Positions 1 to 7,353 of a DNA stretch of 19,984 bases are shown here, in pieces. Every line of letters starts with the position of its first letter. Positions within the stretch are counted from its first letter, which is position 1. The notes beneath the pieces are model-generated. The model saw nothing but the letters and a program-made list of their open reading frames with translations, did not search any database and was not told where the DNA came from. The translations under genes were made by a program, and so were the position numbers. Origin of the DNA: JAUXLW01 sp964195005 (GTDB lineage Bacteria; Actinomycetota; Acidimicrobiia; Spongiisociales; SHLN01); the NCBI GenBank assembly GCA_964195005.1, contig CAXMOO010000164.1:1-19984 (forward strand), read 5' to 3'.

Positions 1-356
1 ATTTCCACAAACGCCAGATTCTGGAGGCTGGCTCGGATCTGACGGCGTTTGCTTGGGCGTACCCTTTCGAGGCTAAAGCTGTCGAGATCTTGGATCAGAT
101 GCATGGGAATGGCACCGTTTGCTGCCCCTTCGTTTCCATCCGCAAGCGCCGCCCGGTACGCCCAACAATTTGGAGCAGGCCGGACGATCTCCGAGCTCGA
201 GAGCCGAGCATAGAGATGGGTGGGCTGAAACCTTCCGAGGTCGCTGCGCCAGAAACGGCCCTTCTTCGATGTGACATGAGTGCCCCGGGTTCTGATGAAG
301 ATTGCGAATTCTTCCTCTGTCATCGATTTCACGGTTGCTTGCTGTGCGGCGGTCAT
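1..356 (-). CDS. FemAB/GNAT-like acyltransferase, N-terminal part (runs off the left edge)
   Basis: This is an open frame on the minus strand from an ATG at 356 to the window edge, about 118 codons without a stop, so the C-terminal part is missing. The protein starts MTAAQQATVKSMTEEEF. It has an aromatic patch (GRFWRSD), a hydrophobic stretch ending in PMHLIQDLD, then a basic segment (RVRPSKRRQIRASLQ). A basic 'KRRxxIR' segment after a hydrophobic strand is typical of FemAB-like or GNAT-fold acyltransferases; that family call is by eye and weak. The start is uncertain. An AGAGG lies 14 nt upstream of ATG 356, and it is better spaced for an ATG at 363 in another frame, but that frame gives a protein with no recognisable features. 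Confidence 0.55.
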   Translation of the reverse strand, partial: MTAAQQATVKSMTEEEFAIFIRTRGTHVTSKKGRFWRSDLGRFQPTHLYARLSSSEIVRPAPNCWAYRAALADGNEGAANGAIPMHLIQDLDSFSLERVRPSKRRQIRASLQNLAFVE

Positions 357-490
357 GTCCCATATGTCGACCTCTGTTGAATAGGGGTGATCAGGCGCCG
401 ACCACAGCTGCGATCAGGGAGATCCAAGCGGGGGTATAGCCATTCCTGTCAAGGGTTAAGGCCCAGCCCAACCGAATAGACAAAGTGTTG

Positions 491-516
491 GGGACCCCTG
501 CTTCGGCGGGGGTCCC
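491..516. terminator. Strong hairpin with C(UUCG)G tetraloop
   Basis: GGGACCCC at 491-498 pairs perfectly with GGGGTCCC at 509-516. The inner bases add a T-G wobble and two G-C pairs closing a TTCG loop (502-505), giving an 11-bp stem with a classic stable tetraloop. There is no long T-run on either side, as is common for actinobacterial terminators. It lies about 215 nt beyond the stop of the minus-strand dehydrogenase and upstream of the left-edge gene, so it probably insulates the two. Confidence 0.6.
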
Positions 517-633
517 TCTTCACTGTTCGAGCCGCACATAACGGCACATATAGAGCGGTATTGGAGCCGTCACGCGGTGTGTCGTCCAGAAGCATTGGGG
601 TGGGCGAGGTTCTGACCTCTTGCTCGACACCGC

Positions 634-654
634 CGATCGAACAGTGTTCGATCG
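634..654. promoter_or_regulatory. Perfect palindrome, probable operator
   Basis: The arms CGATCGAACA (634-643) and TGTTCGATCG (645-654) are exact reverse complements around a single G. The core resembles the Gram-positive LexA box (CGAAC-N4-GTTCG), but only 3 nt separate the half-sites here, so it is not a canonical SOS box. It more likely binds some other dimeric regulator. The regulated gene is not obvious; the nearest downstream start on the minus strand is at 356. Confidence 0.4.
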
Positions 655-659
655 ATTCC

Positions 660-678
660 GTTATCAGATTGTTATCAG
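660..678. repeat. Tandem 8-bp direct repeat, 11-bp period
   Basis: GTTATCAG occurs at 660-667 and again at 671-678, separated by ATT. An 11-bp period places both copies on one face of the helix, as in tandem regulator half-sites. It begins 6 nt after the 634-654 palindrome, which suggests one compound regulatory site. Chance occurrence cannot be excluded. Confidence 0.3.
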
Positions 679-731
679 TGGCCCTATCTCGACGAGGGAT
701 CGAAGAGCCGCCGAAGGGCAAACACCAATAG

Positions 732-1493
732 CTAACTCGTGATAGTCCCACCATCTATCACGATCGTCTGTCCTGTGACGTAGGACGCTGCTTCGGACAA
801 CAAGTACACAGCAGCTCCGGCGATCTCGTCGGGTTGGGCGTGACGTCCGAGCGCAGTGCGGCTCACTACGTGGTCTCGTAACTCGTCGCTCTCGACGATG
901 GTTGCTGCGAACCGGGTCTCGACTAACCCGGGGGCAATGGCATTGACCCTGATCCCGGCGGGGCCCAGTTCATGCGCCAGCGTCTTGGTCATAGAAATGA
1001 GCGCCGCCTTGGTCATCCCGTAGACCCCCTGCAAAGGAGCAGCCTGGATTCCGGCAATGCTGGCGATGTTTAGGACCGCGGAGCCGGGCGACGCCGGCTG
1101 GTCGACGAAGGCCTGGATGGCCGTCATGGGGCCTTTGAGGTTCACCTCGATCGTCTTGTCGAAGGCGGCTTCCTCGATACCGAGCAGTGGCCCGAAATAC
1201 GGGTTAGTGGCGGCATTGTTCACCAGACCGTGGACGGGCCCAAAGGCTTCTCTGGCGGCTGCAAAGAGGGCCGCTACTTCAGCCGGCTTACCAACGTGGC
1301 AGGCCACTGCGCGGGCCTCCCCTCCAGCATCGGCAATGCGTTCGGCAACGACATCGAGTCCTTCCTGGCGGCGGGAGGCCAACACCACGCTGGCTCCCGC
1401 CCGGGAAGCTGCCACGGCGATTTCTTCGCCTATGCCCCGGCTGGCTCCGGTGACGATGATGCACTGGTTTGCCAGGCTGATTTCTGCAGTCAC
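732..1493 (-). CDS. Short-chain dehydrogenase/reductase (FabG-like)
   Basis: This is a classical SDR of 253 residues, a NAD(P)-dependent oxidoreductase acting on an alcohol or ketone; the substrate is unknown. The nucleotide-binding motif TGASRGIG lies at 15-22 and NNAA at 92-95. The catalytic tetrad is N118, S145, Y158 and K162 (YGMTK), and the PG motif is at 188-189. Arg41-Arg42 after the second strand suggest NADP(H) preference. The length and C-terminus (VIDGG) are normal for the family. The start is GTG at 1493, chosen because a TAGGGT hexamer sits exactly 6 nt upstream, the leaderless arrangement seen at other genes here. It is divergent from fumC and stands alone on its strand. Confidence 0.93.
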   Translation of the reverse strand: MTAEISLANQCIIVTGASRGIGEEIAVAASRAGASVVLASRRQEGLDVVAERIADAGGEARAVACHVGKPAEVAALFAAAREAFGPVHGLVNNAATNPYFGPLLGIEEAAFDKTIEVNLKGPMTAIQAFVDQPASPGSAVLNIASIAGIQAAPLQGVYGMTKAALISMTKTLAHELGPAGIRVNAIAPGLVETRFAATIVESDELRDHVVSRTALGRHAQPDEIAGAAVYLLSEAASYVTGQTIVIDGGTITS

Positions 1494-1499
1494 AGCGGC

Positions 1500-1505
1500 A
1501 CCCTA
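1500..1505 (-). promoter_or_regulatory. Leaderless -10 element of the SDR gene
   Basis: TAGGGT on the minus strand is followed by 6 nt (GCCGCT) and then the GTG start at 1493. A -10 hexamer at this spacing puts the transcription start on the first base of the start codon. No Shine-Dalgarno sequence is present. Confidence 0.5.
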
Positions 1506-1523
1506 CCTTGCCGGGGAGGCTCC

Positions 1524-1529
1524 TAGGCT
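1524..1529 (+). promoter_or_regulatory. -10 element of fumC
   Basis: TAGGCT at 1524-1529 would start transcription near 1536. That leaves a short leader containing AAGGAG (1540-1545), which is well placed for the ATG at 1553. It lies back to back with the SDR promoter in a 59-bp divergent gap. Confidence 0.35.
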
Positions 1530-1552
1530 TGGGTCACGGAAGGAGATTCGAG

Positions 1553-2941
1553 ATGCGGATAGAGAAGGACTCAATGGGTGAGGTGGAGGTTCCCGCCGAC
1601 GCCTATTACGGAGCGTCAACCCAGCGAGCCCACGACAACTTTCCTATTTCCGGGATCACGTTCAGTCGCCGTTTCATATGGGCTCTGGGAGTCGTCAAGG
1701 CCGAGTCGGCTCGGACGAATTACCAACTCGGCACCTACCCCGAGGACATAGCCGATGCCGTTGCCGCCGCCGCCGACGAAGTGGCCGACGGCACCTTTGA
1801 CGACCAGTTCGTGCTCGATGTCTTCCAGACCGGCTCGGGGACCTCAACCAACACCAATGCCAACGAAGTCATCGCCAACCGGGCTTCCGAGCTTCTCGGC
1901 GGTGAATTGGGTAGTGGCCTGGTCCACCCCAACGACCATGTCAACCAGGGGCAATCGTCGAACGACGTGATCCCCACTGCCATACACATCGCCGCCGTGG
2001 CCGCGATCCGCGATCAATTGCTACCGGCGTTGACGACGTTGGCAGAAGCCCTTGACACTAAGGCAAGCGAGTTCGATCACATTATCAAGTCGGGACGGAC
2101 TCACCTCATGGACGCCACGCCCATCCGCCTGGGTCAGGAATTCTCCGGCTATGCGGCCCAGATTGCTAAGGGTGGGGGGCGGGTGGAGGCAGCGCTCGGT
2201 GATCTCGAGGAGCTGGCGCTCGGCGGCACGGCGGTGGGTACCGGCATTAACGCTCCTGAAGGTTTTGCGGCTGCCACGATCGAGCGGATTGCCGCCAGGA
2301 CCGGTTATCCGTTCCGGGAAGCCGAGAACCACTTCGAGGCTGCCGCCGGCAAAGATGCGGCGGTGGCCGCTTCGGGGGCCCTCAAGGCCGTGGCCGGCGC
2401 GATGTTCAAGATCGCCAACGATCTCCGCTGGCTTTCCTCCGGTCCCCGCACCGCCATCGCCGAGATCAAGCTTCCAAGCCTGCAGCCCGGTTCGTCGATC
2501 ATGCCCGGCAAGGTGAACCCGGTGATTCCTGAAGCGGTGATGATGGTGGTCGCCCAGGTCATGGGTAACGACACCGCCGTCACCTGGGGAGGTGCCAACG
2601 GCAATTTCGAGCTCAACGTGATGATGCCGGTTATCGCTCACAATCTCTTGCAGTCCATCGAGCTGCTGGCCAACGCCGCTCAGGTTCTGAGCGAGAAGTG
2701 TGTCGTCGGAATCGAGGCCGACGAGGAGCGAGCCCGGGAGTTGGTGGAGCGCAACATAATCATCATCACGGCGCTGGCCCCCCGGCTCGGATACGACCTG
2801 GCGGCTGAGATCGCTAAGGAGGCGTTCGCCAGCGGCCGGGGCGTGCGTGAGGTTGCGATAGAGAAGTCGGGGCTCAGCTCGGAAGAGATCGAAGCGGCCC
2901 TCGACTTGCGAGGGATGACCGAGGGTGGTGTGGTCTCGTAA
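1553..2941 (+). CDS. fumC: Class II fumarate hydratase
   Basis: This enzyme interconverts fumarate and L-malate in the TCA cycle, in the cytoplasm, as an iron-independent homotetramer. The 462 residues match the family length. TGSGTSTN lies at 93-100 and SGRTHLMDA contains the catalytic His184. The fumarase/aspartase signature GSSIMPGKVN lies at 313-322, with catalytic Ser314. An ATG at 1553 preceded by AAGGAG was chosen over an in-frame extension back to 1508, because the N-terminal MRIEKDSMGEVEVP is where family members begin. Aspartase is the main alternative in this superfamily, but close agreement with FumC motifs through the whole length favours fumarase. Confidence 0.95.
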   Translation: MRIEKDSMGEVEVPADAYYGASTQRAHDNFPISGITFSRRFIWALGVVKAESARTNYQLGTYPEDIADAVAAAADEVADGTFDDQFVLDVFQTGSGTSTNTNANEVIANRASELLGGELGSGLVHPNDHVNQGQSSNDVIPTAIHIAAVAAIRDQLLPALTTLAEALDTKASEFDHIIKSGRTHLMDATPIRLGQEFSGYAAQIAKGGGRVEAALGDLEELALGGTAVGTGINAPEGFAAATIERIAARTGYPFREAENHFEAAAGKDAAVAASGALKAVAGAMFKIANDLRWLSSGPRTAIAEIKLPSLQPGSSIMPGKVNPVIPEAVMMVVAQVMGNDTAVTWGGANGNFELNVMMPVIAHNLLQSIELLANAAQVLSEKCVVGIEADEERARELVERNIIIITALAPRLGYDLAAEIAKEAFASGRGVREVAIEKSGLSSEEIEAALDLRGMTEGGVVS

Positions 2942-2969
2942 GAGGCTGTCGGCTTCTAGAAGCAGTCGG

Positions 2970-3009
2970 TGCCTGCCTGTCGCTCATTCGGCCCGTCAGA
3001 GGGCAGGCA
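2970..3009. terminator. Inverted repeat between convergent genes
   Basis: TGCCTGCC (2970-2977) pairs with GGCAGGCA (3002-3009) across a 24-nt loop. It lies between the fumC stop (2941) and the end of the LLM oxidoreductase, and the right arm overlaps the last codons of that gene. A perfect 12-bp palindrome, GCTTCTAGAAGC, sits just before it at 2952-2963. It could act as a bidirectional terminator, but the loop is large and there is no T-run. Confidence 0.35.
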
Positions 3010-4018
3010 TTACCTCAGTTGCGAGGCGCTCCATGAGCTCCACCTGAGCGTCAAAGGAAAGCCCCGGGAAGTAGGACCTGGCGACGAAGCGAAGCGGCAC
3101 CGGCACGCGATCCTGCACCGCCTGAAATTTGTCTGCTACCTCGGCGCCGGTGCCGAGAAACACCATGCGCCGCAGCTTGGCTTCCATTCCGGAGTCAAGC
3201 GGGGGTGGTGCGGGAGCCGGGCCGGCGCGGGTGGCTGACGCTTCCATGTCCCCATACTTCCAGCGCTGGGCCCAGACGTGGTCCCGCATGAGCAGCCATG
3301 ACTCCTCTGCGTTATCACCGGGGAGGGCAATGGTGTAGTACCACCACTGGAATTCGGCCGGATCCCTGCCGGCTCGCTCCAGCTCGTCAGAAGCCCATTG
3401 GACTTGAGCCACCAGCTGATCGGGAGAGGCGTTTGAGAAGAAACCGTCTGCCAGCCGGCCTGCCCGGCGCACCGCTGGTTCGGCCCCGCCGCCGATGAGG
3501 ACCGGAATGGCCGGCTCGGGGACGGGCCGAACCGCCACCGGCGGCAGGTCGTAGATCTTGCCGTGATGATCGAGCGGCTTTCCGGACCAGGCCTGGGGAA
3601 GAATCTGCAGGATTTCCTCCATAGCCTGCCCGCGTTGCTTCAAGTCGGCTCCGAGCGCCTCGAACTCGGCGACCATCCATCCCAGGCCCAGCCCCAGAAT
3701 CAGGCGCCCCCGGCTGATCAGTTGCACAGTGGCGGCGTCTTCGGCCAGGCGCAGCGGGTGGTGCAGGGGAGCCAGGAGAACGCCGGTACCGATGTCGATC
3801 CGCTCTGTCCGTGCCGCCATCGCCGCGCTCACCGGCAGCAAAGAAGGCATGTAGCCGTCGTCGATGAAATGGTGCTCTGTGGTCCATACGGACGAGAAGC
3901 CGAGGTTCTCGGCGATCACCGCCAGTTCGATCGCCTCCTGATAGACCTCAGTCCAGCTGCGCTGATCGCCCGGCGTCAGTTGAGCCGATACAAGTCCGAA
4001 ACCGAGACCGTGGCTCAT
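2996..4018 (-). CDS. LLM-class flavin/F420-dependent oxidoreductase
   Basis: This 340-residue protein is a luciferase-like monooxygenase family TIM-barrel oxidoreductase, using FMN or coenzyme F420; the substrate is unknown. EHH at 48-50, the IGTGVLLAP strand (77-84) and the GLGLGWMVAEFEALG segment (109-123) are family hallmarks. The later IPVLIGGG and RLADGFF segments also fit. The ATG at 4018 was chosen because it overlaps the sufU stop in an ATGA, implying translational coupling; an in-frame extension to 4069 lies inside sufU. It is the last gene of the suf operon, the place where actinobacteria usually carry sufT. Nothing in the sequence ties it to Fe-S assembly. Confidence 0.9.
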   Translation of the reverse strand: MSHGLGFGLVSAQLTPGDQRSWTEVYQEAIELAVIAENLGFSSVWTTEHHFIDDGYMPSLLPVSAAMAARTERIDIGTGVLLAPLHHPLRLAEDAATVQLISRGRLILGLGLGWMVAEFEALGADLKQRGQAMEEILQILPQAWSGKPLDHHGKIYDLPPVAVRPVPEPAIPVLIGGGAEPAVRRAGRLADGFFSNASPDQLVAQVQWASDELERAGRDPAEFQWWYYTIALPGDNAEESWLLMRDHVWAQRWKYGDMEASATRAGPAPAPPPLDSGMEAKLRRMVFLGTGAEVADKFQAVQDRVPVPLRFVARSYFPGLSFDAQVELMERLATEVMPAL

Positions 4019-4464
4019 TCGTCTCCAGCCAGGGCCTGCTCCAGTGTGGCCCAGGGAAGGTCGGCGCACTTGACCCGGACAGGAAACTTGCGCACTCCTT
4101 GCAGTGCTTCGAGATCTCCGAGCACGGCTCCCGGGCGCTCCGGATCGATCGAAGGACTATCGGCCTCCTCAATCGACATCATTGCTTTGAAGGCGTGGAT
4201 CAACTCGTCCACTTCTTCGCGATCCCGGCCTATCAGAGCCTGGGTCATCATCGAAGCCGAGGCCTGGCTGATCGAGCATCCGGCACTGACGGCCGCGATA
4301 TCGGCGACGGTGTCGCCATCGAATTTCAGCTCGACGGTCACCTCATCGCCGCACAATGGGTTGTTGCCCGCAGCTTCGGCGTCCGGGTTGTCGAGGTGAT
4401 CGTGATGGCGCGGGGCCCGATAGTGGTCGAGGATCACCTCCCGGTAGAGCTCGTTAAGCGACAT
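4015..4464 (-). CDS. sufU: SufU zinc-dependent sulfurtransferase
   Basis: SufU accepts the persulfide sulfur from SufS and passes it to the SufBCD assembly machine. The 149-residue protein keeps all zinc ligands of the family: Cys38 and Asp40 (LCGDE), Cys63 (AGCSIS) and Cys133 (VKCADLPW). The N-terminus MSLNELYREVILDHYRAPRH is typical of SufU. The ATG at 4464 lies inside the end of sufS (11-nt overlap); a longer in-frame extension to 4647 reads proline/serine-rich out-of-frame sufS sequence and is rejected. Its stop overlaps the start of the LLM oxidoreductase gene. Confidence 0.94.
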   Translation of the reverse strand: MSLNELYREVILDHYRAPRHHDHLDNPDAEAAGNNPLCGDEVTVELKFDGDTVADIAAVSAGCSISQASASMMTQALIGRDREEVDELIHAFKAMMSIEEADSPSIDPERPGAVLGDLEALQGVRKFPVRVKCADLPWATLEQALAGDE

Positions 4465-5680
4465 CAAATATATCTTTGACTTGTGCCAGGCCTTGGATGA
4501 GGGCGTCGACCTCGGAGCGATCGTTGTAGATGTAGAAGGAGGCCCTGGTGGTGGCGGTGACGTCGAGCGAACGGGCCAGGGGGCGAGCGCAATGATGGCC
4601 TGCCCGAACAGCAATGCCCGCCTGGTCGAGGATGGTGGCGATGTCATGGGGGTGGACGCCTGTCAGACTGAACGCCACGGCCGCCCCACGATGGTCGACG
4701 TCGGTCGGACCATGAATTGTCACTCCCTCGACTCTGCCCAGCTGGTCGATGGCGTACCCGGCTAATTCCACCTCGTGGGCGCGAACTGTTTCCATGCCCA
4801 GCTTGGTGAGGTAATCGATGGCCGCGCCCAGGCCGATGGCCTCAGCGATGGGGGGAGTCCCCGCCTCGAACTTATGGGGTACCTCGGCCCAGGTCGAAGT
4901 CTGGAGCTCCACCTCGGAGATCATTTCTCCTCCACCCTCCGCAGGCTCCATCGCCTCGAGTTGCTCGATCTTTCCGTAAAGAACTCCAATGCCGGTTGGG
5001 CCCAGCATCTTGTGCCCGGAGAAAGCCAGGAAATCAACGTCGAGTTCGGCCACGTCAAGTGTCAGATGCGGCGCAGCCTGGGCGGCGTCCACAACCACGA
5101 TCGCTCCAGCACCATGGGCGGCGTCGGCGATCGGGCGGATGGGGTTGATGGTTCCCAATACGTTGGACATGGCTGTGACCCCGACAACCTTGACGCGTTC
5201 GTCCAGTAGCTCATGGACCGCGTCCAGGTCCAGCAGGTAGTCGTCGGTGAAAGGGACGTAGACCAGTTCGGCCCCGGTGTGACGGCTGACGATTTGCCAG
5301 GGGACGATGTTGGCGTGATGTTCCATCAGAGTCAGAAGGATCCGGTCGCCGGATTCAAGGTTGTCCAGTCCCCACCCGGACGCGACCTGGTTGATTGCGG
5401 AGGTCGCACCTCGGGTGAACACAACCTCGCGGGCGTCGGCGTTGATGAATTGTGCCACCTTCGACCTGGCATCCTCGTAACGCTCCGTAGCCTCGTTGGA
5501 GAGGCCGTAGGACCCCCGATGGACATTGGAGTTGCTGTTCCTATAGAAGTCGGAGATGGCCTCAATCACCTGAGTGGGTTTCTGCGAGGTGGCGGCCGAA
5601 TCGAGATAGATCAGCGGTTTGCCGTTCATCTCCCGCTCGAGAATGGGGAAATCGGCTCGCAGGTGGGCCAGGTCGATCAT
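4454..5680 (-). CDS. sufS: SufS group II cysteine desulfurase
   Basis: This PLP-dependent enzyme removes sulfur from L-cysteine and supplies it as a persulfide for Fe-S cluster assembly. The 408-residue length is usual. His121 (MEHHAN) stacks on PLP, Asp198 (VVVDAAQ) binds the PLP nitrogen, and Lys224 (SGHKMLGPTG) forms the Schiff base. The catalytic Cys364 lies in AGHHCARPL, the short-loop form of SufS rather than IscS. The ATG at 5680 overlaps the sufC stop in an ATGA, and the 3' end overlaps sufU by 11 nt, so all three genes should be translationally coupled. Confidence 0.96.
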   Translation of the reverse strand: MIDLAHLRADFPILEREMNGKPLIYLDSAATSQKPTQVIEAISDFYRNSNSNVHRGSYGLSNEATERYEDARSKVAQFINADAREVVFTRGATSAINQVASGWGLDNLESGDRILLTLMEHHANIVPWQIVSRHTGAELVYVPFTDDYLLDLDAVHELLDERVKVVGVTAMSNVLGTINPIRPIADAAHGAGAIVVVDAAQAAPHLTLDVAELDVDFLAFSGHKMLGPTGIGVLYGKIEQLEAMEPAEGGGEMISEVELQTSTWAEVPHKFEAGTPPIAEAIGLGAAIDYLTKLGMETVRAHEVELAGYAIDQLGRVEGVTIHGPTDVDHRGAAVAFSLTGVHPHDIATILDQAGIAVRAGHHCARPLARSLDVTATTRASFYIYNDRSEVDALIQGLAQVKDIFDVA

Positions 5681-6459
5681 GCCGGCGCGGGAGCCCGGTA
5701 TCCGTCGTAACCGGATTGTTCGATTTTGGCCGCCAGCTCGGCACCTGCGGTCTCGACGATCTGCCCGTCGATCAAGATGTGGACAACATCGGGGGTGATG
5801 TACTCGAGTAACCGTTGGTAGTGGGTGATTATCAGGAAGGCCCGGTCGGGCGACTGCAGCCGGTTAACACCCTCTGCCACCTCTCGCAACGCATCGATGT
5901 CGAGGCCCGAGTCGGTTTCATCCATCACGGCGAGTTCCGGCTGCAGCACCGCCATCTGCAGAATCTCATTACGTTTGCGCTCTCCTCCAGAGAAACCCTC
6001 GTTGAGATAGCGATCGGCGAAGCTCGGGTCCATCCCCAACTCGCGCATGGCGTCGGTCACTAATAGGCGGAGCTCCAGCACCGTGTAATCCACCCCGCTT
6101 CTATTCGACAGGGCGTTGCGCAAGAAGTTGACGATCGTTACTCCGGGGATTTCTTCCGGATACTGAAAGGCGAGGAACATTCCGGCTTTGGCCCTCTCAT
6201 TTGGTGCAACCGCCGCGATTTGCTCGTCGGTCCAATCCGGGCCTGCCACCAGCTCCTGGCCCTTGAACCGGATGCTGCCGCTGGTGACCTGATAGCCGGG
6301 ATGGCCCATCAGCACGTTGGCCAGGGTGGATTTGCCGGAACCATTGGGCCCCATCACGGCGTGGATCTTGCCGCGGTCTACGGAGAGGTCTATGCCTCGC
6401 AAGATCGTCGTCTCTTCAACAGAGACGTGCAGTCCCGCCACTTCGAGGATGGGTTCCAT
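5677..6459 (-). CDS. sufC: SufC ATPase of the SUF Fe-S assembly complex
   Basis: SufC is the ABC-type ATPase that drives the SufBCD scaffold. The 260 residues contain Walker A GPNGSGKST (37-45), Q-loop Gln99 and the ABC signature FSGGE (156-160). Walker B LAVMDE (176-181) runs into the SufC-typical MDETDSGLD, and the switch is His213. There are no membrane segments. It is the first gene of a four-gene overlapping operon. Its SufB and SufD partners are absent: upstream lies an unrelated lipoprotein gene. The ATG at 6459 is preceded by a TAAACT hexamer at leaderless spacing. Confidence 0.96.
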   Translation of the reverse strand: MEPILEVAGLHVSVEETTILRGIDLSVDRGKIHAVMGPNGSGKSTLANVLMGHPGYQVTSGSIRFKGQELVAGPDWTDEQIAAVAPNERAKAGMFLAFQYPEEIPGVTIVNFLRNALSNRSGVDYTVLELRLLVTDAMRELGMDPSFADRYLNEGFSGGERKRNEILQMAVLQPELAVMDETDSGLDIDALREVAEGVNRLQSPDRAFLIITHYQRLLEYITPDVVHILIDGQIVETAGAELAAKIEQSGYDGYRAPAPA

Positions 6460-6465
6460 GCGGGA

Positions 6466-6471
6466 AGTTTA
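6466..6471 (-). promoter_or_regulatory. Leaderless -10 element of the suf operon
   Basis: TAAACT on the minus strand is followed by exactly 6 nt (TCCCGC) and the sufC ATG at 6459. It lies in the 50-bp gap after the lipoprotein gene stop, so the suf operon has its own start. No Shine-Dalgarno sequence is present and no clear SufR/IscR operator was recognised. Confidence 0.5.
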
Positions 6472-6509
6472 GGGTTTGACCCCCCGCAGCCACCAGGGAA
6501 ATCTTTCGG

Positions 6510-7298
6510 TTAACAAGGAGGGGCATCCTCGCCGGCAACGTAGACGCCGACCACGGCGTCGTCGGCCAGCAATTCCGCCTCGAGACCGGGGATTTCGCTC
6601 GAGTCGGAGGCGATCGCTCGCAGTGAGACCCGCATGTCGGTGACGGTGATTCCCTCCAGCACATCGGGGAAGTCGGCGAATTCATCTGTGAACTCCGCGT
6701 AGGCGGTGTCCCTCCCGACAATCTCCAGGTCATCGACTCCGGGTGTCGCCAGGATTTGACTGCGCAGCCGGGTGAGAGCCAGGTCGTCACCGGCGAACAC
6801 AACAATGGCGAAGCCGGAAAATCGATCGCAAAAAGCGGACCCGGCCGTATTTACCGAGGCCACATCCGACAGTGCCCGGAGCTGGGTCGCTACCTCACCA
6901 ACAAAGCTCGGGTGAGTGACTTCGACCCTGAGTGATGTCGGCAGGTCGGCGGCGTCGATCTCGGCAACCACCGCGGGTTGGTCGGCATAGAGTCGTTCCA
7001 GCTCGGCGAGGGCTTCGAGACTTCCGACGTAGACAGCCGACTCCACTCCCGGCCAGCCGGCCACAGTCTGTTCCAGGGTCTGGCCGGGGGAGTACTTGTT
7101 GAGCCAGGCCACGATGTCGACTCCCGCGTCGGGGAGGGTGGTGGTCGTCGTGGGCTGAAGCGTTGTTTCGACCGGCGCCGTAGTGGCAATAGTGGTCGTC
7201 ACTTCCGGAGACTCGGCCGCGTCGATACGAGGACCGGCCGTGCACGCCGAGGCAATAAGGGCAGATGCCAGTGCCATGAAAGAGAGCTTCATCCCCAT
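6510..7298 (-). CDS. Lipoprotein with two FtsX extracellular-domain-like repeats
   Basis: The 262-residue protein begins with a lipoprotein signal peptide (MGMKLSFMALASALIASAC, predicted lipidated Cys19), then a Thr/Pro-rich linker (about 34-55). Two similar modules follow, at about 62-151 and 165-254. Each has a 'PGV-x-VG-xx-A-x-E' start (PGVESAVYVGSLEALAE; PGVDDLEIVGRDTAYAE) and a 'SLRV/SLRA' strand after a D/L-rich turn (120-127; 222-229). This pattern resembles the extracellular domain of the division permease FtsX, but no transmembrane permease part exists. Cys157 and Cys262 could form a disulfide. A role at the cell surface, perhaps with a peptidoglycan hydrolase, is inferred. The start may also be ATG 7292. 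Confidence 0.8.
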   Translation of the reverse strand: MGMKLSFMALASALIASACTAGPRIDAAESPEVTTTIATTAPVETTLQPTTTTTLPDAGVDIVAWLNKYSPGQTLEQTVAGWPGVESAVYVGSLEALAELERLYADQPAVVAEIDAADLPTSLRVEVTHPSFVGEVATQLRALSDVASVNTAGSAFCDRFSGFAIVVFAGDDLALTRLRSQILATPGVDDLEIVGRDTAYAEFTDEFADFPDVLEGITVTDMRVSLRAIASDSSEIPGLEAELLADDAVVGVYVAGEDAPPC

Positions 7299-7339
7299 GT
7301 TATCGGACGCATCCGCCGGGTCTTCACTCCCGGCCCCGA

Positions 7340-7345
7340 TAGGAT
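7340..7345 (+). promoter_or_regulatory. -10 element of the acyl-CoA dehydrogenase gene
   Basis: TAGGAT ends 8 nt before the ATG at 7354, giving a near-leaderless transcript. The same bases contain AGGA, which could serve as a weak ribosome site on a longer message. It lies in the 55-bp divergent gap with the lipoprotein gene. Confidence 0.35.
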
Positions 7346-7353
7346 TCCGGCCA

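Larger units (their letters stand above)
357..731. other. Intergenic region with regulatory-looking structure
   Basis: I see no convincing protein gene in this stretch. It holds a stable UUCG hairpin (491-516), a smaller inverted repeat GAGGT-TCTG-ACCTC (606-619), a perfect palindrome (634-654) and an 8-bp direct repeat with 11-bp period (660-678). It separates the end of the dehydrogenase gene from the start of the left-edge gene, both on the minus strand. No tRNA fold was found on either strand. Confidence 0.6.

Noticed and set aside
73..363. Minus-strand frame with a well-spaced AGAGG
   Set aside because: Its translation is Arg/His/Cys-rich and unlike any family; the overlapping frame from 356 is open to the edge and gives a sensible acyltransferase-like sequence.
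634..654. LexA (SOS) box
   Set aside because: The half-sites CGAAC and GTTCG are present but separated by 3 nt rather than the usual 4, and no DNA-repair gene follows.
380..731. tRNA or tmRNA near the hairpin
   Set aside because: TTCGA strings are present, but no paired T-arm, anticodon arm or acceptor stem could be formed on either strand.
449..754. Minus-strand frame of 101 codons over the intergenic stretch
   Set aside because: It overlaps the end of the SDR gene in another frame, covers the hairpin and palindrome, and its translation shows no family features or ribosome site.
2021..2641. Minus-strand frame of 206 codons inside fumC
   Set aside because: It is antisense to conserved fumarase sequence, and its His/Arg/Gly-rich translation is typical of a shadow frame.
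4465..4647. N-terminal extension of SufU
   Set aside because: It reads sufS coding sequence in another frame and gives a proline/serine-rich tail not found in SufU.
7183..7353. N-terminal extension of the acyl-CoA dehydrogenase
   Set aside because: The extension is antisense to the lipoprotein signal region, and the family N-terminus begins at the ATG at 7354.
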